A stretch of 64,000 bases of DNA from Elymus sibiricus (GCA_039707655.1 CM077673.1:270142288-270206287), one strand, 5' to 3'; shown: positions 11,265-23,315, counted from the stretch's first letter. Translations and numbers: made by a program. Notes: generated by a model not told the origin, from the sequence alone.

Positions 11265-13056
11265 TGTTGGGGAACGTTGCATGGGAAACAAAATTTTCCT
11301 ACGCACACGCAAGATCTATCCATGGTGATGAGCATCTACGAGAGGGAGAGTGGATCTACGTACCCTTGTAGATTGCTAAGCGGGAAGCGTTAAGAAACGC
11401 GGTTGATGTAGTCGAACGTCTTCGCGATCCAAATCGCAAGCCGTCCCGCGACCCAATCACGATCCGTCCCGATCTAACGCCGAACAGACGGCACCTCCGC
11501 GTTCAGCACACGTACAACTCGATGACGATCTCCGCCTTCTTGATCCAGCAAGAGGGGGCAGAGAGGTAGATGAGTTCCCCGGCAGCACGACGGCGTGGTG
11601 ACGGTGGTGGTGGAGCTAATCCGGCAGGGCTTCGCCAAGCACCGCCGAACTAATCTAGAGGAAAAACGGTATAGACGGGGGGAGAGAGGGCTGCACCATG
11701 GCTTGGGGTGCGGCTGCCCTCTCTCCCCTCCAATATATATAGGAGGGAGGGAGAGGGGCTGGCACCCTAGGGTTTCCCCCTAGTCTCGGCCGAACCAAGG
11801 AGGTGGAGGAGTCCACCTCCAACTAGGAGGTGGGCGTGGGAGGAGTCCTCCTCCGATTAGGACTCCTCCCCCTCTCCTCTTTTTCCTGCGCATAGGCCCA
11901 TAGGGCTGGCCGCACCAGCCCACCAGGTGCTGGTGCACCACCACTAAGACCCATGTGGCCCCTTGGGATGTGTGGGCCCCACTTGGTGGACCGCCGGAAC
12001 CCATTCGTCACTCCGAGTACACTGCCGGAAATGCCCGAAACTTTTCCGGAGTTCAAACACCACTTTCCTATATATCAATCTTTACCTCCGGACCATTCCG
12101 GAGCTCCTCGTGACATCCGGGATCTCATCCGGGACTCCGAACAACCTTCGGTCACCACCATACATAACTCAATACTACTGAAACGTCACCGAACGTTAAG
12201 TGTGCAGACCCTGCGGGTTCGAGAACTATGTAGACATGACCGAGACACCTCTACGGTCAATAACCAATAGCGGGACCTGGATGCCCATATTGGTTCCTAC
12301 ATATTCTACGAAGATCTTTATCGGTTGAACCTCTATGTCAAGGATTCAGTTAATCCCGTATGCTGTTCCCTTTGTTCTTCGGTATGTTACTTGCCCGAGA
12401 TTCGATCGTCGGTATCTATATACCTAGTTCAATCTCGTTACCGGCAAGTCTCTTTACTCGTTCCGTAATACAAGATCCCGTGGCTAACTCTTTAGTCACT
12501 TTGCTTGCAAGGCTTATTATGATGTTGTATTACTGAGTGGGCCCTGAGATACCTCTCCGTCACACGGAGTAACAAATCCTAGTCTCGATCCATGCCAACT
12601 CAATAGACACCCTCGGAGATACCTGTAGAGCATCTTTATAGTCACCCAGTTACGTTGCGATATTTGATACACACAAGGTATTTCTCCGGTGTGAGTGAGT
12701 TGCATGATCTCATGGTCATAGGAACCGATACATGACATGCAGAAAACTGTAGCAATAATCTGACACGATCATATGCTACGTTCATAGTTTGGGTCTTGTC
12801 CATCACATCATTCTCCTAATGATGTGATCCCGTTATCAAATGACATCTCATGTCTATGGCTAGGGAACCTTGACCATCTTTGATCAACGAGCTAGTCTAC
12901 TAGAGGCATACTAGGGACACAGTGTTGTCTATGTATCCACACATGTATTTGTGTTTCCAATCAATACAATTATAGCATGGATAATAAACGATTATCATGA
13001 ATAAGGAAATATAATAATAATCAATTTTTTATTGCATCTAGGGCATATTTCCAACA
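11265..13056 (-). repeat. 5' LTR of C1 (1792 bp)
   Basis: It is paired with 5927-7692 and has the same TGTTGGAAATATG start and CCCCAACA end on the minus strand. A TATA-like run at 11732-11741 lies at the position expected for the element promoter, driving toward gag at 10003. Confidence 0.93.
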
Positions 13057-13061
13057 ATTTC
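13057..13061. repeat. Right target-site duplication of C1 (ATTTC)
   Basis: Direct copy of 5922-5926, immediately after the LTR terminus. Confidence 0.9.
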
Positions 13062-14009
13062 AACTTAATATTTAGAGATACACACTTTGTTAGTGGTCTT
13101 ACGGTGAAATGTTAGTTATAGGCGAGTCAGGCATTTAGCCGGTCTATGGATTTATGCATGTATTACACATATAATATCACCACATCATCAATTATGCTTT
13201 TTCATATTTTTCGTGATCATTTATCGCATATCTATGCATATATTTGTATGTTTTTACTATTTGAAGAGATTGTACCAATGAACCTATGAACCCTAATCCA
13301 ATTTCCTCATAAAACAACCATCACTTTACTTTTACATGCACCTTTATTTTTTGTAATTAATTATTCGAAAAAGGTTAAAAAATATGATACATTTAATACT
13401 TGTTGCAACTACAAAAGCTAGTGAGGTTGACAATCCCACTAGAATTATTGGGGACACAACAAAGTTTCTAATTGTGTTGCAGTGTTGATCACTCAACTTG
13501 AAAACGTTGATTCCATTGATTGATATCTAGATTCTTATTGAGAAAAAATTGTGCTAGCTACAAACCGTTGCACTAGGGACCCAATATGTTGCTACCATGT
13601 GTAATCTTTGGAGCAAACATGCTCCCACGCCAACACCTATGTGATATGCATTATCTTCTACCGATTCGATCCCATATCATATACTATAATCAAACTTCAC
13701 CACTCGGATCCATCCAATTCAACTCAGTCCTTACTACTTCCACAACCTCGACATAGCTAGGATGAAGACCATGACTTCCTCCTGGGTGAAAACAATCTCG
13801 ACATTGTCATGTAATAATAAAGCATTGTCCACATAGCGAACATTTATGATTCTAGCCAACTAAAAAATAGAGACAAGATAAAGTTAATCAATGATAATTT
13901 TACCATATAATATCAAGATGCACTCATGAGCAAACTACGTAAAAAAACTATACATACGCGTGTAGAAGACTAAACGTAATTCTTAGTAGATCACAAAAAA
14001 ACAAACTAA
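13062..14009. other. Unassigned AT-rich DNA right of C1
   Basis: Continuation of the sequence interrupted by C1. I see no reading frame of interest, no LTR ends and no recognisable repeat. It may be old transposon debris. Confidence 0.4.
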
Positions 14010-15700
14010 TCCCCCTATTCCTAATATAAAAGGGATTTTTTAAAGAAATAGGAGAAATCTGCCATATTTGAACATTGCCACTAAATTTAAAGATTTCAGC
14101 AAATCAAACCGATTGAGATGAGGGAGATCTCTATGGATGCAAATAAGTCTGGTATGGGAACGGCATCAACAACGTGTTGACGACTCGTTCTTGTGACGAC
14201 AATGGTCATTTGATGGTCCATGAGCCTGGATGTATGCTTCAAACTTAAAAGCCAGAACGCACGCCGTTGAGGTTCGCCACGTAAATGCCACCCTGTGTGG
14301 CCCTTCGCTTGTCCATCGACGGGCTGATCACCTAGACCATGTGCTAAATGCCATTGAATGTGGATGTTCAACCTGAACGTTAGGGGTTAGACATTGAGCC
14401 CATATGTCAAATCTGGATAAATTTTCTTAGCCTGTTCATTTGTGGCGGAACTATGTGATAGATATTATTTTTATCATTTTTTCACATGATCGGACTACAG
14501 AGCTGATACGAGGATCATGTTGCTCCGCAGTGCCCGTTTCGAGTTCCTCCGCTAGAAGCTAGCCTCTCCAATTTGACATGCTCCCGAAGCCCAAAAGTGG
14601 AACAAATATTCGAAGTGCGTTCAATCGATTCATTATCCCCGAAGCTATACCAAGAATTCTTGGGGTCCCTTGGGATTCTTGATTCTTCTGTCCATCGAAA
14701 CAATATGGTCGTTATGTTTATTACTAAACATGTTGAATAGATGAAATAGAACCAAGGTCTATCTTTCTTATCAGAGGTTGAATCGATCATGAGAAGAAGA
14801 GTTATGCTAAAAATTAGGATACATTCTGGGAAAATGCGACTCCGTCTCGATAGCTAGAAGAGTGCGTGTGTGGACCGTGGAACCACATATGTAAGAGGAG
14901 CTACTCGTGTGCTACAGTGGATCGAGATCAGAGCGGTGCAAGATAGTAGCATGGAGGACGTCGTGACTTGCCCCTTTTCCGGCCCAATTCAACTAAAACA
15001 CTAAATATCTGACGTCAGATTCTTAGACATAGAAAATCTATCGTTTTTATGACAATCTCTGCTATTAATCAGGAGTTCGTACGGACGTCGTTCCCTCACC
15101 CAAGGGCCTCACTGATTGAAGGATCTTTCCATGATTCTCTATTTTCTTTTACCGCCCGCAACCCTACCCGGTTTGGTAAGTGATGATTCAGTGAGAACCC
15201 TTTCCTTTCTTAGGATGCCCTCACGTGTCTCCCTAGCAGATCCACTGCCATAAAAAACAAATCAGTCATCAAACAAAAATTGTCTCCAACAGCCCCGATG
15301 ATTCACTACCATGTACGACGAATCAATCTATCTACAACTACATCCACACTACAAAAAAACACAACATTCTCGTTTCGCTCGGCCTTTGCCCTGCCTCAAT
15401 CCCATGCTTAGCACGTCAAGGAAGCAAGCTCGCTACGACCAATATACACACGCACGACCGTACTTCCCTCTATTACCTCTATACACTGGGTTTACATCTT
15501 CAATGTTAATAGTACTTCTTTGTTTTTGATGAAAGAGAGATGGGTTGGTGGAAAAGGAGGAATTATTTAATGGAGAATCGAATTGATAAAACCACCTAAT
15601 GTAGATAAGCATTATATTATAAAGGTATATGTTAGACATGATTGATGTTAAATCGTTATAATGTTTATGCCTATGTTTCAATGCACGGACAATTAGCTAG
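14010..15700 (+). mobile_element. Candidate small non-autonomous Helitron
   Basis: The left end reads A then TCCCCCTATTCCTAATATAA, similar in style to grass Helitron 5' ends (TC followed by a pyrimidine-rich then AT-rich stretch). The right end reads GTTTCAATGCACGGACAATT followed by AGCTAG and then T, close to the common grass Helitron 3' wording and ending in CTAG before a T. The implied insertion between A and T leaves no duplication, as Helitrons do. No Rep/helicase is present. Two minus-strand frames inside (14096-14371, 14515-14790) resemble nothing I know. Confidence 0.42.
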
Positions 15701-15701
15701 T

Positions 15702-16728
15702 TTATATTGACGTGATGATCGCAAATTTAGTTTGTAAGCACGATAATTTTCTGATAAAAAAATAAACTGAAACGGAAGCTAAACTTGTCATACACATGGA
15801 ACATAATTTGCAATAAAAAACGCTTGATTTGCCATGTTTAAAAATCTGACGTAGATTTGTAGTGAAGTCCCAAATCAATTCGACTCGCGTAATCAATCCG
15901 TCACCCCTCGCAACAATCTGTAACTGCAGGACGCCTCTACCTCCGGCCCGCAGCGGCCATTGCCAGTGCTCATGCTGCACTGGCCTCTTTGATGTGGACG
16001 GCGTAGAAAGTTTGGATGCGCTGTGAGTGACTCATGGACCGCATCTCCGCGTGTAACGAAACCGGAGATACACCGGTGATCATTGAAGATCGCGAAAGGG
16101 GAGATCTTACAGAAAGCGCGGCTAGATATGCAGTGGCGGCAGTGTGCGGTGCATGCGGGCGCGATCGGTGCATGCGGCCAAGGGTAGGCACACGGTATCG
16201 ATGCCCACGCCATTTTGGCAAGGGAATCGGGACGACGGCGACGCCGCGTGCGCACAGGTTCGATCTCATCGAGCGAGCCTTGGCTTTGCTAATACTGGCG
16301 TGACGTGACGCGGGCGCCGCTCGTGGCGTGCACATGTGTCGCCGTTCCGGGGTATACTTCCTCTCGGCGGCTCTCTTAGTTACGTGCAGGGAAGCGGGTA
16401 TAACGACGTCTAGACTCTAGATTGTCGAGTTTTGTCAATTTCAGCTGTGTACAAATTAACGTAACTAACGGCCTAATGTGATTAATGGCCACATGGGTAC
16501 GTGATCGGAGTGCTAACCAAAACTCCCAAAGGAGCTCGCCGAAGAATGGGACGCTAAAAGGATGGACCAATGGCCAGGCCGTTATTTTTCACCCTAATTT
16601 CGACAAGGAGAGAGCACACGGACCGGCTTTCTCTGTCGAGTGGTTACTTTCAGCTCACTCATCATCAAACAAAAAAAGGAGGGGTTAATTTCAACCGTAG
16701 AGGACAACCCGATGTACATACGTCATCA
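15702..16728. other. Unassigned DNA between the two Helitron-like units
   Basis: GC content rises between 15880 and 16330, with overlapping open frames on both strands and no recognisable domain. I do not call a gene. The rest is AT-rich without features. Confidence 0.4.
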
Positions 16729-17039
16729 TCTCTATCTACTACTAATAAAAGAGCAAACAAGAATTTTTCTAAGCACACCCCAAGAAATCTACACAGATCC
16801 ATTGTAACCGCATGATTAGGCCCACTAAATACAATCTAACAGCTAGAGTTGGCCTAATTTATTCTCGGTGTGCATTTAGTAATTTAAGATGACTCACCAT
16901 ACTTCACCGCACGATAAAATAACAAACTCCACGGCAGGGTAAAATAACAAGCTCCACGCCCACGTCCTTGACCCCTACAGCTACAATCACGCACGCAAGG
17001 CAACAAAAACAATGAAAATTGGCGGCCATCAAGCAATGA

Positions 17040-17800
17040 AACAACCCAGAGGATGAGAAGAGGAGTCCTCGATCTCGGCCGCCGCCGCCGCGATGGATTT
17101 CTCTAGGGGGGCCATCGGGGGGCGGGGGTGGAGCGACGTTCTCAGTGATGTACCGGAGCACGCGACGTCGGCCCGCGTCGGCGTGGCCTGTGTCAGGCAG
17201 CGACGGCGGTGTTAGGGTTGTCGACGATGCCAGGCAACGGTGGCGTGCTCCATCCGGCGGGGCTGGACAGCGTGCGCGTGTGGCATCGCGGGAGGCGGGC
17301 CTGTTATGGGGGTGGTCGAGGCGGTTCACAGTGGAACTAGCGCTCTGCGGGCATGGCATGGCCACGACGGCAGCGGGTCCTGGACGTGCCTCGCGCGATG
17401 CGACGAGTAGCAGGTGGGACGCTGGGGCGACGGCGGGAATGCGTCTATGTGTGGCCAGGAGGCCGGGGCTCGGCGCATCACCTACACGCAGGCGCATGGC
17501 AGCGGCAACCGACAGCACGGTCATCCAGAGATCGGCGGCGGCGTACGTGTTGGATTGAGCTCGGACAGCAGGGCTGGTGACGGTGCGACGTGGAGGCGGC
17601 CAGCGCGCTAGCTAGCGCATCGCGGCGACACGCGCGGCCAGCATGGCCGGGGTGCCTTGCAGTGCAACGGCTGCCCGACGAGTGATGGCGGCGTGCGCGC
17701 GGTGGCCAGCGTGCAAGAACGGCGAGCTTGGCGACAACATGTGTGTCGTGCGCAGACCAGCTCGGCGGGAAGCACACGAGCACGAGGTTCGCATCAGACT
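17040..17800. other. GC-rich block inside the Helitron, origin unknown
   Basis: This block is strikingly GC-rich compared with both flanks and open in several frames on both strands, as expected from base composition alone. It looks like the 5' end of a grass gene (first exon plus upstream) captured by the Helitron, but no domain is recognisable and no frame stands out. Confidence 0.35.
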
Positions 17801-18140
17801 GCTGCTAATTTACTGTGCCGTATTTTGTAGTTGTTGCTAGGTCATGGACGCGGTGCTGACAGCCTGGACGCGATCAAATCACCCCTGAGTGCGGAGCAGT
17901 GCCGTCGAGCAGTCAATGGTGGAGTGCATTTTTTAGGTACAATCGTCAGGTTCAGTTGCACAACTATAGAGTGGAGTTTTGTTAATGGTGAAGTGCATTT
18001 GTATTATCTGCATTTTTTTAGGGCAATACTTTGTAAAGTTTTTCACTGCCCATGTACATATTTTCAACTTTGTAACTTTGTCTAACAAAACCAAAGTTCA
18101 GATTATATTTGGACAGCAAAAACTGAGGTTTATAGAGTAC

Positions 18141-18278
18141 CCTGCTCGTGAGGCCAACTACGTCATGCTCTCCAACATATTCACATCGACGCAGAGATGG
18201 AAGGAGAACTCAGTGTTGCTCTACAACTGTCGGGAGAGAAATGGGATAATACAGAAAATGCGGTGTTCCAATTGCATG
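18141..18278 (+). pseudogene. Captured fragment of a pentatricopeptide-repeat (PPR) gene, E-domain region
   Basis: One plus-strand frame reads PAREANYVMLSNIFTSTQRW and, a little later, RERNGIIQKMRCSN. The E motif of plant PLS-class PPR proteins typically contains NYVLLSNIYASAGRW followed by a basic stretch and a CSWIE-like ending, and order and spacing fit. These proteins bind organellar RNA. Only about 45 residues are present, upstream exon sequence is absent, and there is no usable start, so it is a dead piece carried by the Helitron. The chance of coincidence is low but not zero because the fragment is short. Confidence 0.55.
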
Positions 18279-19331
18279 CAACTTGTTTCCTTATTTTTCA
18301 CCTAATTTTCAGTCTTCTTTTCTGTTGCAAGATCTGGCATTTCCCTTCTCACCACTTCCAGCATGAATATATTTGAAAAGAAGCGGTGCTCTGAGTTGTT
18401 GATACGGTATTGTCATTACTGCATAATAACAAGATATATTATGTTCTCATTTACTTGTATTAGTTCTTCCATACTAACAGAGTTTTTTTCCATTAGAATT
18501 CTTTGTGTTTCGTAATTTAAAATATTGTCGTGGAATATGAGGTTTGAGTACGGTAGCAGTTGAATTGAAGTTAATCCAGCTGGAAATAATAAATTATTGA
18601 ACAAATTATCATACACTAATGCCCCACAAGTGAATAACATAACGATATATTTGACAAAATGAAAGTGTTTGGTTTGGATACCAAGCAGGAAAATAGCTAG
18701 GTTCCTGTTATGAAATGAAAATGCTCCAAGGTTTCCACAATTTCTTTGTTATATGTGAATCTAGGGAAGTTTTCATCTTATAGCGTGATGTACATCCATA
18801 TTATGCATCTGCACTATCTCACACTGAACTGGTAGCTCCTCAATGGCACCATATTACAAGTTACCTACTTATGAACAACCATGCCGTGGGTTCGTCTCCC
18901 ATTTTGACTTGCTTTCCCTGATGGTTGCATGTCAGAACTCAATGTTGCAAAAGAAGTTTTTTCCTAAAAAAAGATATATTTGTTTTTTGTGGGAAAATGC
19001 TTTTGTATAGAGAAATTGGAGAAGTGATAACGACCCTTGCCTGAAGGTGCTTTGTCTCAACCTGATGAAGATCTTCTTTTGACAGTTTTTGACATCACCA
19101 ACTTTTCACAGTTTTTATAACCAACTTTTGACATCACTATATATTATTGTACCACTGCATAGCCTCTGCACATTCGTTCATATTTCGTTATATCCATCAC
19201 AACATTGCAAAATCTATCTATCAAAATGGGTTAAGATGCGTGTAAGTATGATCCACTTAGCAAATGTATTTATTTAAATAATTGTTTCATGACTAGGATG
19301 TACAAGAAAGTTTGCTCTTACGCTCATTCGT

Positions 19332-19348
19332 GCGTTGCACGTGCACGC
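19332..19348 (+). other. 3'-terminal hairpin of the Helitron
   Basis: GCGTTGCACGTGCACGC can fold on itself (GCGT...ACGC outside, GTGCAC-type core). It lies a few bases before the element end, the position of the hairpin that terminates Helitron transposition. Confidence 0.6.
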
Positions 19349-19458
19349 TTAATAGTCAGAGTAGTTCTCGAAGCCCTGGCCAGCTGTACCGGTAAGAGGA
19401 GACTTCTCTTTTCATTGGTGTTCGCGGCGATGATCTGAATCCGTTGAACGATCTTTAA

Positions 19459-20181
19459 CAGTACGATGATTTAGCCCTCGCTCCTGACCAAGGCTCTTGG
19501 GGCGCAACCCCCATCTCCCCGATTGCGCTCTTGGACTGCTTCAACGGCGAGACATTCACCGACAACATCATATCCGTCGACGACTGCCTGGCTGCGTTCC
19601 ACGGGTTGCGCGAGGCTGCGGGTGCCGTGGAGGAGGCATGGCTGGGCCGGAGAGCACCCAATTCGGTCTCTTCAGTGCGGGTGACCCGGTCCAGCTCTTG
19701 GGCTGCGGCGACCAAGGCCTCCGACATAATGACCAAGGCGATGACGCTCAAGACCAGCAAGATCCTCGAAGGTAATAAACCAACCACCCGCCCCATGTCC
19801 TCCTTTAAGGTTCCTGCCCTTTCCTCCAATCGGCATCTCCTAAAGGTTGCGGCAGACAGTCATGTTCATCTAGGTTACGAGAACACTACCCCTCTAGATG
19901 TGATTGAGAGATTTCGGGCAAAAGAATTGGTGCATGCCACTATGGCCGAGGCCATTGCCAGGAACAATATCAACCGCACTATCGCGGCCGAGCAACATGT
20001 CGCGGGGACTGCCGACTCTGCAAGGGAGAATGCAGAGCCGGTAGCCCGTGCTACGACGGAGCGGGGACGTGGCCGAGGCTGTGGCCGGGGTCACAGACGT
20101 GGGAGAGGTCGATCTAGCGCCATCGAGAGGGCAACTATCACTGATGGGACGGGTGCCCTTTCCTCCTCGGGTACACAATGA
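19459..20181 (+). pseudogene. LINE ORF1 (nucleic-acid-binding protein), 5'-truncated
   Basis: An open frame of about 240 codons that begins right after an in-frame stop at 19456-19458 and has no ATG near its start, so the N-terminus is lost. The C-terminus is basic and Arg/Gly-rich (ERGRGRGCGRGHRRGRGRSS), consistent with an RNA-binding tail as in plant LINE ORF1 proteins; no zinc knuckle is visible. It ends with TGA at 20179-20181, which overlaps the first codon of ORF2 (ATGA). The LINE identity comes from the ORF2 endonuclease that follows. ORF1 protein would coat the LINE RNA. Confidence 0.65.
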
Positions 20182-20293
20182 GAGGAATCATATGGATCCT
20201 TCGTGGTTTTGGCCAACGTGATAGGCGACGACAACTAATCGAATACATCCATGGTCAAAACCTCGATTTCGTGGGCCTATAGGAGACCTTGAG
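20178..20293 (+). pseudogene. LINE ORF2 start: endonuclease N-terminal piece
   Basis: ATG at 20178-20180 overlaps the ORF1 stop as ATGA. The frame reads MRGIIWILRGFGQRDRRR and then QNLDFVGL, stop, ET. This is the start of an APE-type LINE endonuclease: the WN(I/L)RG motif, here WILRG with the catalytic-site asparagine changed to isoleucine, and the GLQET motif, here with glutamine changed to a TAG stop. The endonuclease nicks target DNA to prime reverse transcription. The piece is cut at 20298 by the insertion of G0 and resumes at 35620. Confidence 0.85.
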
Positions 20294-20298
20294 ATCCT
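20294..20298. repeat. Left target-site duplication of G0 (ATCCT)
   Basis: ATCCT precedes the TGATGACC end of G0 and recurs at 35615-35619 after the other LTR. Confidence 0.93.
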
Positions 20299-21821
20299 TG
20301 ATGACCCACAAGTATAGGGGATCTATCTTAGTCCTTTCGATAAGTAAGAGTGTCGAACCCAACGAGGAGCAGAAGGAAATGACAAGTGGTTTTCAGTAAG
20401 GTATTCTCTGCAAGCACTGAAATTATCGGTAACAGATAGTTTTGTGATAAGATAATTCGTAACGGGTAGCAAGTAACAAATGTAACAAAGGTGCAGCAAG
20501 GTGGCCCAATCCTTTTTATAGCAAAGGACAAGCCTGGACAAACTCTTATATAAAGCAAAGCGCTCCCGAGGACACATGGGAATTTCTGTCAAGCTAGTTT
20601 TCATCATGCTCATATGATTCGCGTTCGTTACTTTGATAATTTGATATGTGGGTGGACCGGTGCTTGGGTGCTGCCCTTACTTGGACAAACCTCCCACTTA
20701 TGATTAACCTCTCTCGCAAGCATCCGCAACTACGAAAGAAGAATTAAGATAAATCTAACCATAGCATGAAACATATGGATCCAAATTAGCCCCTTACGAA
20801 GCAACGCATAAACTAGGGTTTAAGCTTCTGTCACTCTAGCAACCCATCATCTACTTATTACTTCCCAATGCCTTCCCCTAGGCCCAAATAATGGTGAAGT
20901 GTCATGTAGTCGACGTTCACATAACACCACTAGAGGAAAGACAACATACATCTCATCAAAATATCGAACGAATACCAAATTCACATGATTACTTATAACA
21001 AGACTTATCCCATGTCCTCAGGAACAAACGTAACTACTCACAAAGCATATTCATGTTCATAATCAGAGGAGTATTAATTATCATTAAGGATCTGAACATA
21101 TGATCTTCCACCAAGTAAACCAACTAGCATCAACTACAAAGAGTAATCAACACTACTAGCAACCCACAGGTACCAATCTGAGGTTTTGAGACAAAGATCG
21201 GATACAAGAGATGAACTAGGGTTTGGAGAGGAGATGGTGCTGGTGAAGATGTTGATGGAGATTGACCCCCTCTCGATGAGAGAATCGTTGGTGATGACGA
21301 TGGCTTCGATTTCCCCCTCCGGGAGGGAAGTTTCCCCGGCAGAACAGCTCCGCCGGAGCCCTAGATTGGTTCTGCCCAAGTTCCGCCTCGAGACGGCGGC
21401 GCTTCATCCCGAAAGCTCTCTTCTGATATTTTCCAGGTCAAAACCCTCCATATAGCAGAAGATGGGCACCGGAGGCCTGCCAGGGGGCCCACAAGCCACA
21501 GGGGCGCGCCCAGGGGGGTAGGGCACGCCCCTGGCTTGTGACCTCCTGGTGGGTTCCCTCTGGTATTTCTTTCGCCCAATATTTTTTATATATTCCAAAA
21601 TAATTCTCCGTAACTTTTCAGGACTTTTGGGGTTGTGCAAAATAGGTCTCTCATATTTGCCCCTTTTCCAGTCCAGAATTCCAGCTGCCGGCATTCTCCC
21701 TCTTCATGTAAACCTTGTAAAATAAGAGAGAAAAGGCATAAGTATTGTACCATAATGTGTAATGACAGCCCATAATGCAATAAATATCGATATAAAAGCA
21801 TGATGCAAAATGGACGTATCA
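20299..21821 (-). repeat. 3' LTR of G0 (1523 bp)
   Basis: The minus strand begins TGATACGTCCATTTTGCATC and ends CTTGTGGGTCATCA. It is the same length as the 5' LTR, with about 30 mismatches, mostly transitions. It contains a GC-rich inverted repeat (21491-21539). Confidence 0.96.
21491..21539. other. GC-rich inverted repeat in the G0 3' LTR
   Basis: ACAAGCCA, then GGGGCGCGCCC, and on the other side GGGCACGCCCC then TGGCTTGT: a strong stem-loop. Equivalents occur in the LTRs of G1 and G2 and in the G0 5' LTR (35283-35332). Confidence 0.75.
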
Positions 21822-21840
21822 ACTCCCCCAAGCTTAGACC
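21822..21840 (-). promoter_or_regulatory. Polypurine tract of G0
   Basis: The minus strand reads AAGCTTGGGGGAGT directly before the LTR start TGATACG. It is the plus-strand primer of this Athila group. Confidence 0.9.
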
Positions 21841-23315
21841 TCGCTTGTCCTCAAGCGAAAGCCAAAATCGATAAATATGTCCACATGTTTAGAGACAGAG
21901 GTGTCGATAAAATAAAATACGGACATGAAGGCATCATGGTTATCTTTAGAACAGCAACATATATTGACATATAAATTCTTATGCTAAAGTAACAATTCAT
22001 TCACAAGGTAAAGTATGAATCAAGAACTCTATTGAGAACCAACAAACTATCATCTTAGTCATTGAAGCAATTCCAATTTATCATAACGTCGGAAAGAGTC
22101 AATATAAGAGCTTGTAAAGCAAATCCGCATACTCAATCATCTTTTAGTCTTTCATAATTGCTAACACTCACGCGGTACCTATGAGGTCAAAGCTTCAATC
22201 AGACATAGAGAAAGATAGGGGCTTATAGTTTTGCCTCCCAACTATTTACCTCAAGGGTAATGTCAACAGAAATAACCCATGATCACCCACATCCGAGTGG
22301 ATATATGTGTCTAGATCATTCCCCAACACATGACGCTTGCCAAGAGAGAAAGGCGAAATAAAGGAAGTGGTGAAGATCACCACGACTCTTGCATAAAGGT
22401 AAGTACTAGAAAATAAAAGTAACAGATAGGCCCTTCGCAGAGGGAAGCAGAGGTTGTCACGCGCTTTTATAGTTGTATGCGCAATCCCTTAATGCAAAAG
22501 AACGTCACTTTATATTGCCCCTTGTGATAAAGAACTTTATTATGCAGTCTGTCGCTTTTATTTCTTCCATATCACAAGTTCGTATAAAGTTTATTTTCCT
22601 CACACTAATAGATCATACATATTTAGAGAGCAATTTTTATTGCTTGCACCGATGACAACTTACTTGAAGGATCTTACTCAATCCATAGGTAGGTATGGTG
22701 GACTCTCATGGCAAAACTGGGTTAAGGGTGTTTGGATGCACAAGTAGTATCTCTACTTGGTGCGGAAGTTTTGGCTGATATGGGGTGGAAGCAAGCATCA
22801 CATGTTAAAGGATCTATAACCATATAACTTCTATTCGGAAATAAGCAAACATAACCCATTATGTTGTCTTCCTTGTCCAACATCAACTTCTTAGCATATA
22901 ATATTTTAATGAGTGCTCACAATCATAAAAGATGTCCAAGATAATATATTTATATGTGAACCTCTCTTTCTTTATTACTTCCTTTTATCACCCCCTATAA
23001 GATCATCATATATACTCTTTGCTTTTATTATATATTTCTTTCTATTTCCTTTTCTCAAGATCATAGCAAGCAAGCAAAGCCCTCAACTCAAAACTACTTT
23101 TTATTATATAACTCTCGGACTCGCTTACATAAGGGGAACAAAAAGCAAAATTCCAAACTAGATCACACTAAAGACTTTATTCTACTAGATCAAGATATAA
23201 CCAAAAGGATCGAACTACGAAAAACGATAAAAGTAAAAGATGTGATGGTGATACGATACCGGGGCACCTCCCCCAAGCTTGGCAAAAGCCAAGGGGAGTG
23301 CCCATACCCATGTGT
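21841..23315 (-). other. Long 3' UTR of G0
   Basis: Non-coding. It contains blocks shared with G1: the minus-strand equivalent of TGCTTCCCTCTGCGAAGGGC (22433-22452), the block around 22225, and a CCACCATACCTACCTAT motif (about 22686-22702). A further polypurine-like copy, AAGCTTGGGGGAGGTGCC on the minus strand, lies near 23264-23281. Confidence 0.7.

Larger units (their letters stand above)
5927..13056 (-). mobile_element. C1: Copia retrotransposon (BARE/Angela-like) with both LTRs but no reverse transcriptase
   Basis: A complete insertion on the minus strand bounded by ATTTC duplications. In minus-strand order it holds the 5' LTR (13056-11265), a degenerate primer site, a 1.2-kb leader, gag (10003-9368), zinc knuckle, protease and integrase (to about 7913), a short RNase H tail (to about 7737), the polypurine tract and the 3' LTR (7692-5927). 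The reverse transcriptase and most of RNase H, about 1.7 kb in C2, are absent. The cut joins the integrase C-terminal region directly to the RNase H C-terminus. As the gag frame is also shifted and an integrase catalytic residue is changed, this copy cannot move by itself. Confidence 0.92.
16729..19355 (+). mobile_element. Non-autonomous Helitron carrying gene fragments
   Basis: The 5' end is TCTCTATCTACTACTAATAA after a host A at 16728. The following wording (AAGAATTTTTCTAAGCACACC, in part) is the familiar start of a grass Helitron family. The 3' end has a short hairpin, GCGTTGCACGTGCACGC (19332-19348), then TTAATAG and a host T at 19356; the usual terminal CTAG has decayed to ATAG. There are no target duplications and no Rep/helicase. 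The interior is a mosaic: a GC-rich block at 17040-17790 and a PPR-like exon piece near 18150. This fits the known habit of Helitrons of picking up gene fragments. Confidence 0.7.

Noticed and set aside
15348..15360. CACTACAAAAAAA, resembling the end of a CACTA DNA transposon
   Set aside because: The following bases do not continue like CACTA termini I know, no inverted partner was found, and it lies inside the candidate Helitron.
15893..16335. Overlapping minus-strand frames of about 120 codons
   Set aside because: Cys/His/Arg-rich random-looking sequence in a local GC rise; no domain, no partner exon and no conserved start context.
16904..17558. Overlapping open frames on both strands in a GC-rich block
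   Set aside because: High GC removes stops in all frames; no domain, no splice-consistent structure and no preferred frame. Kept only as a possible captured fragment.
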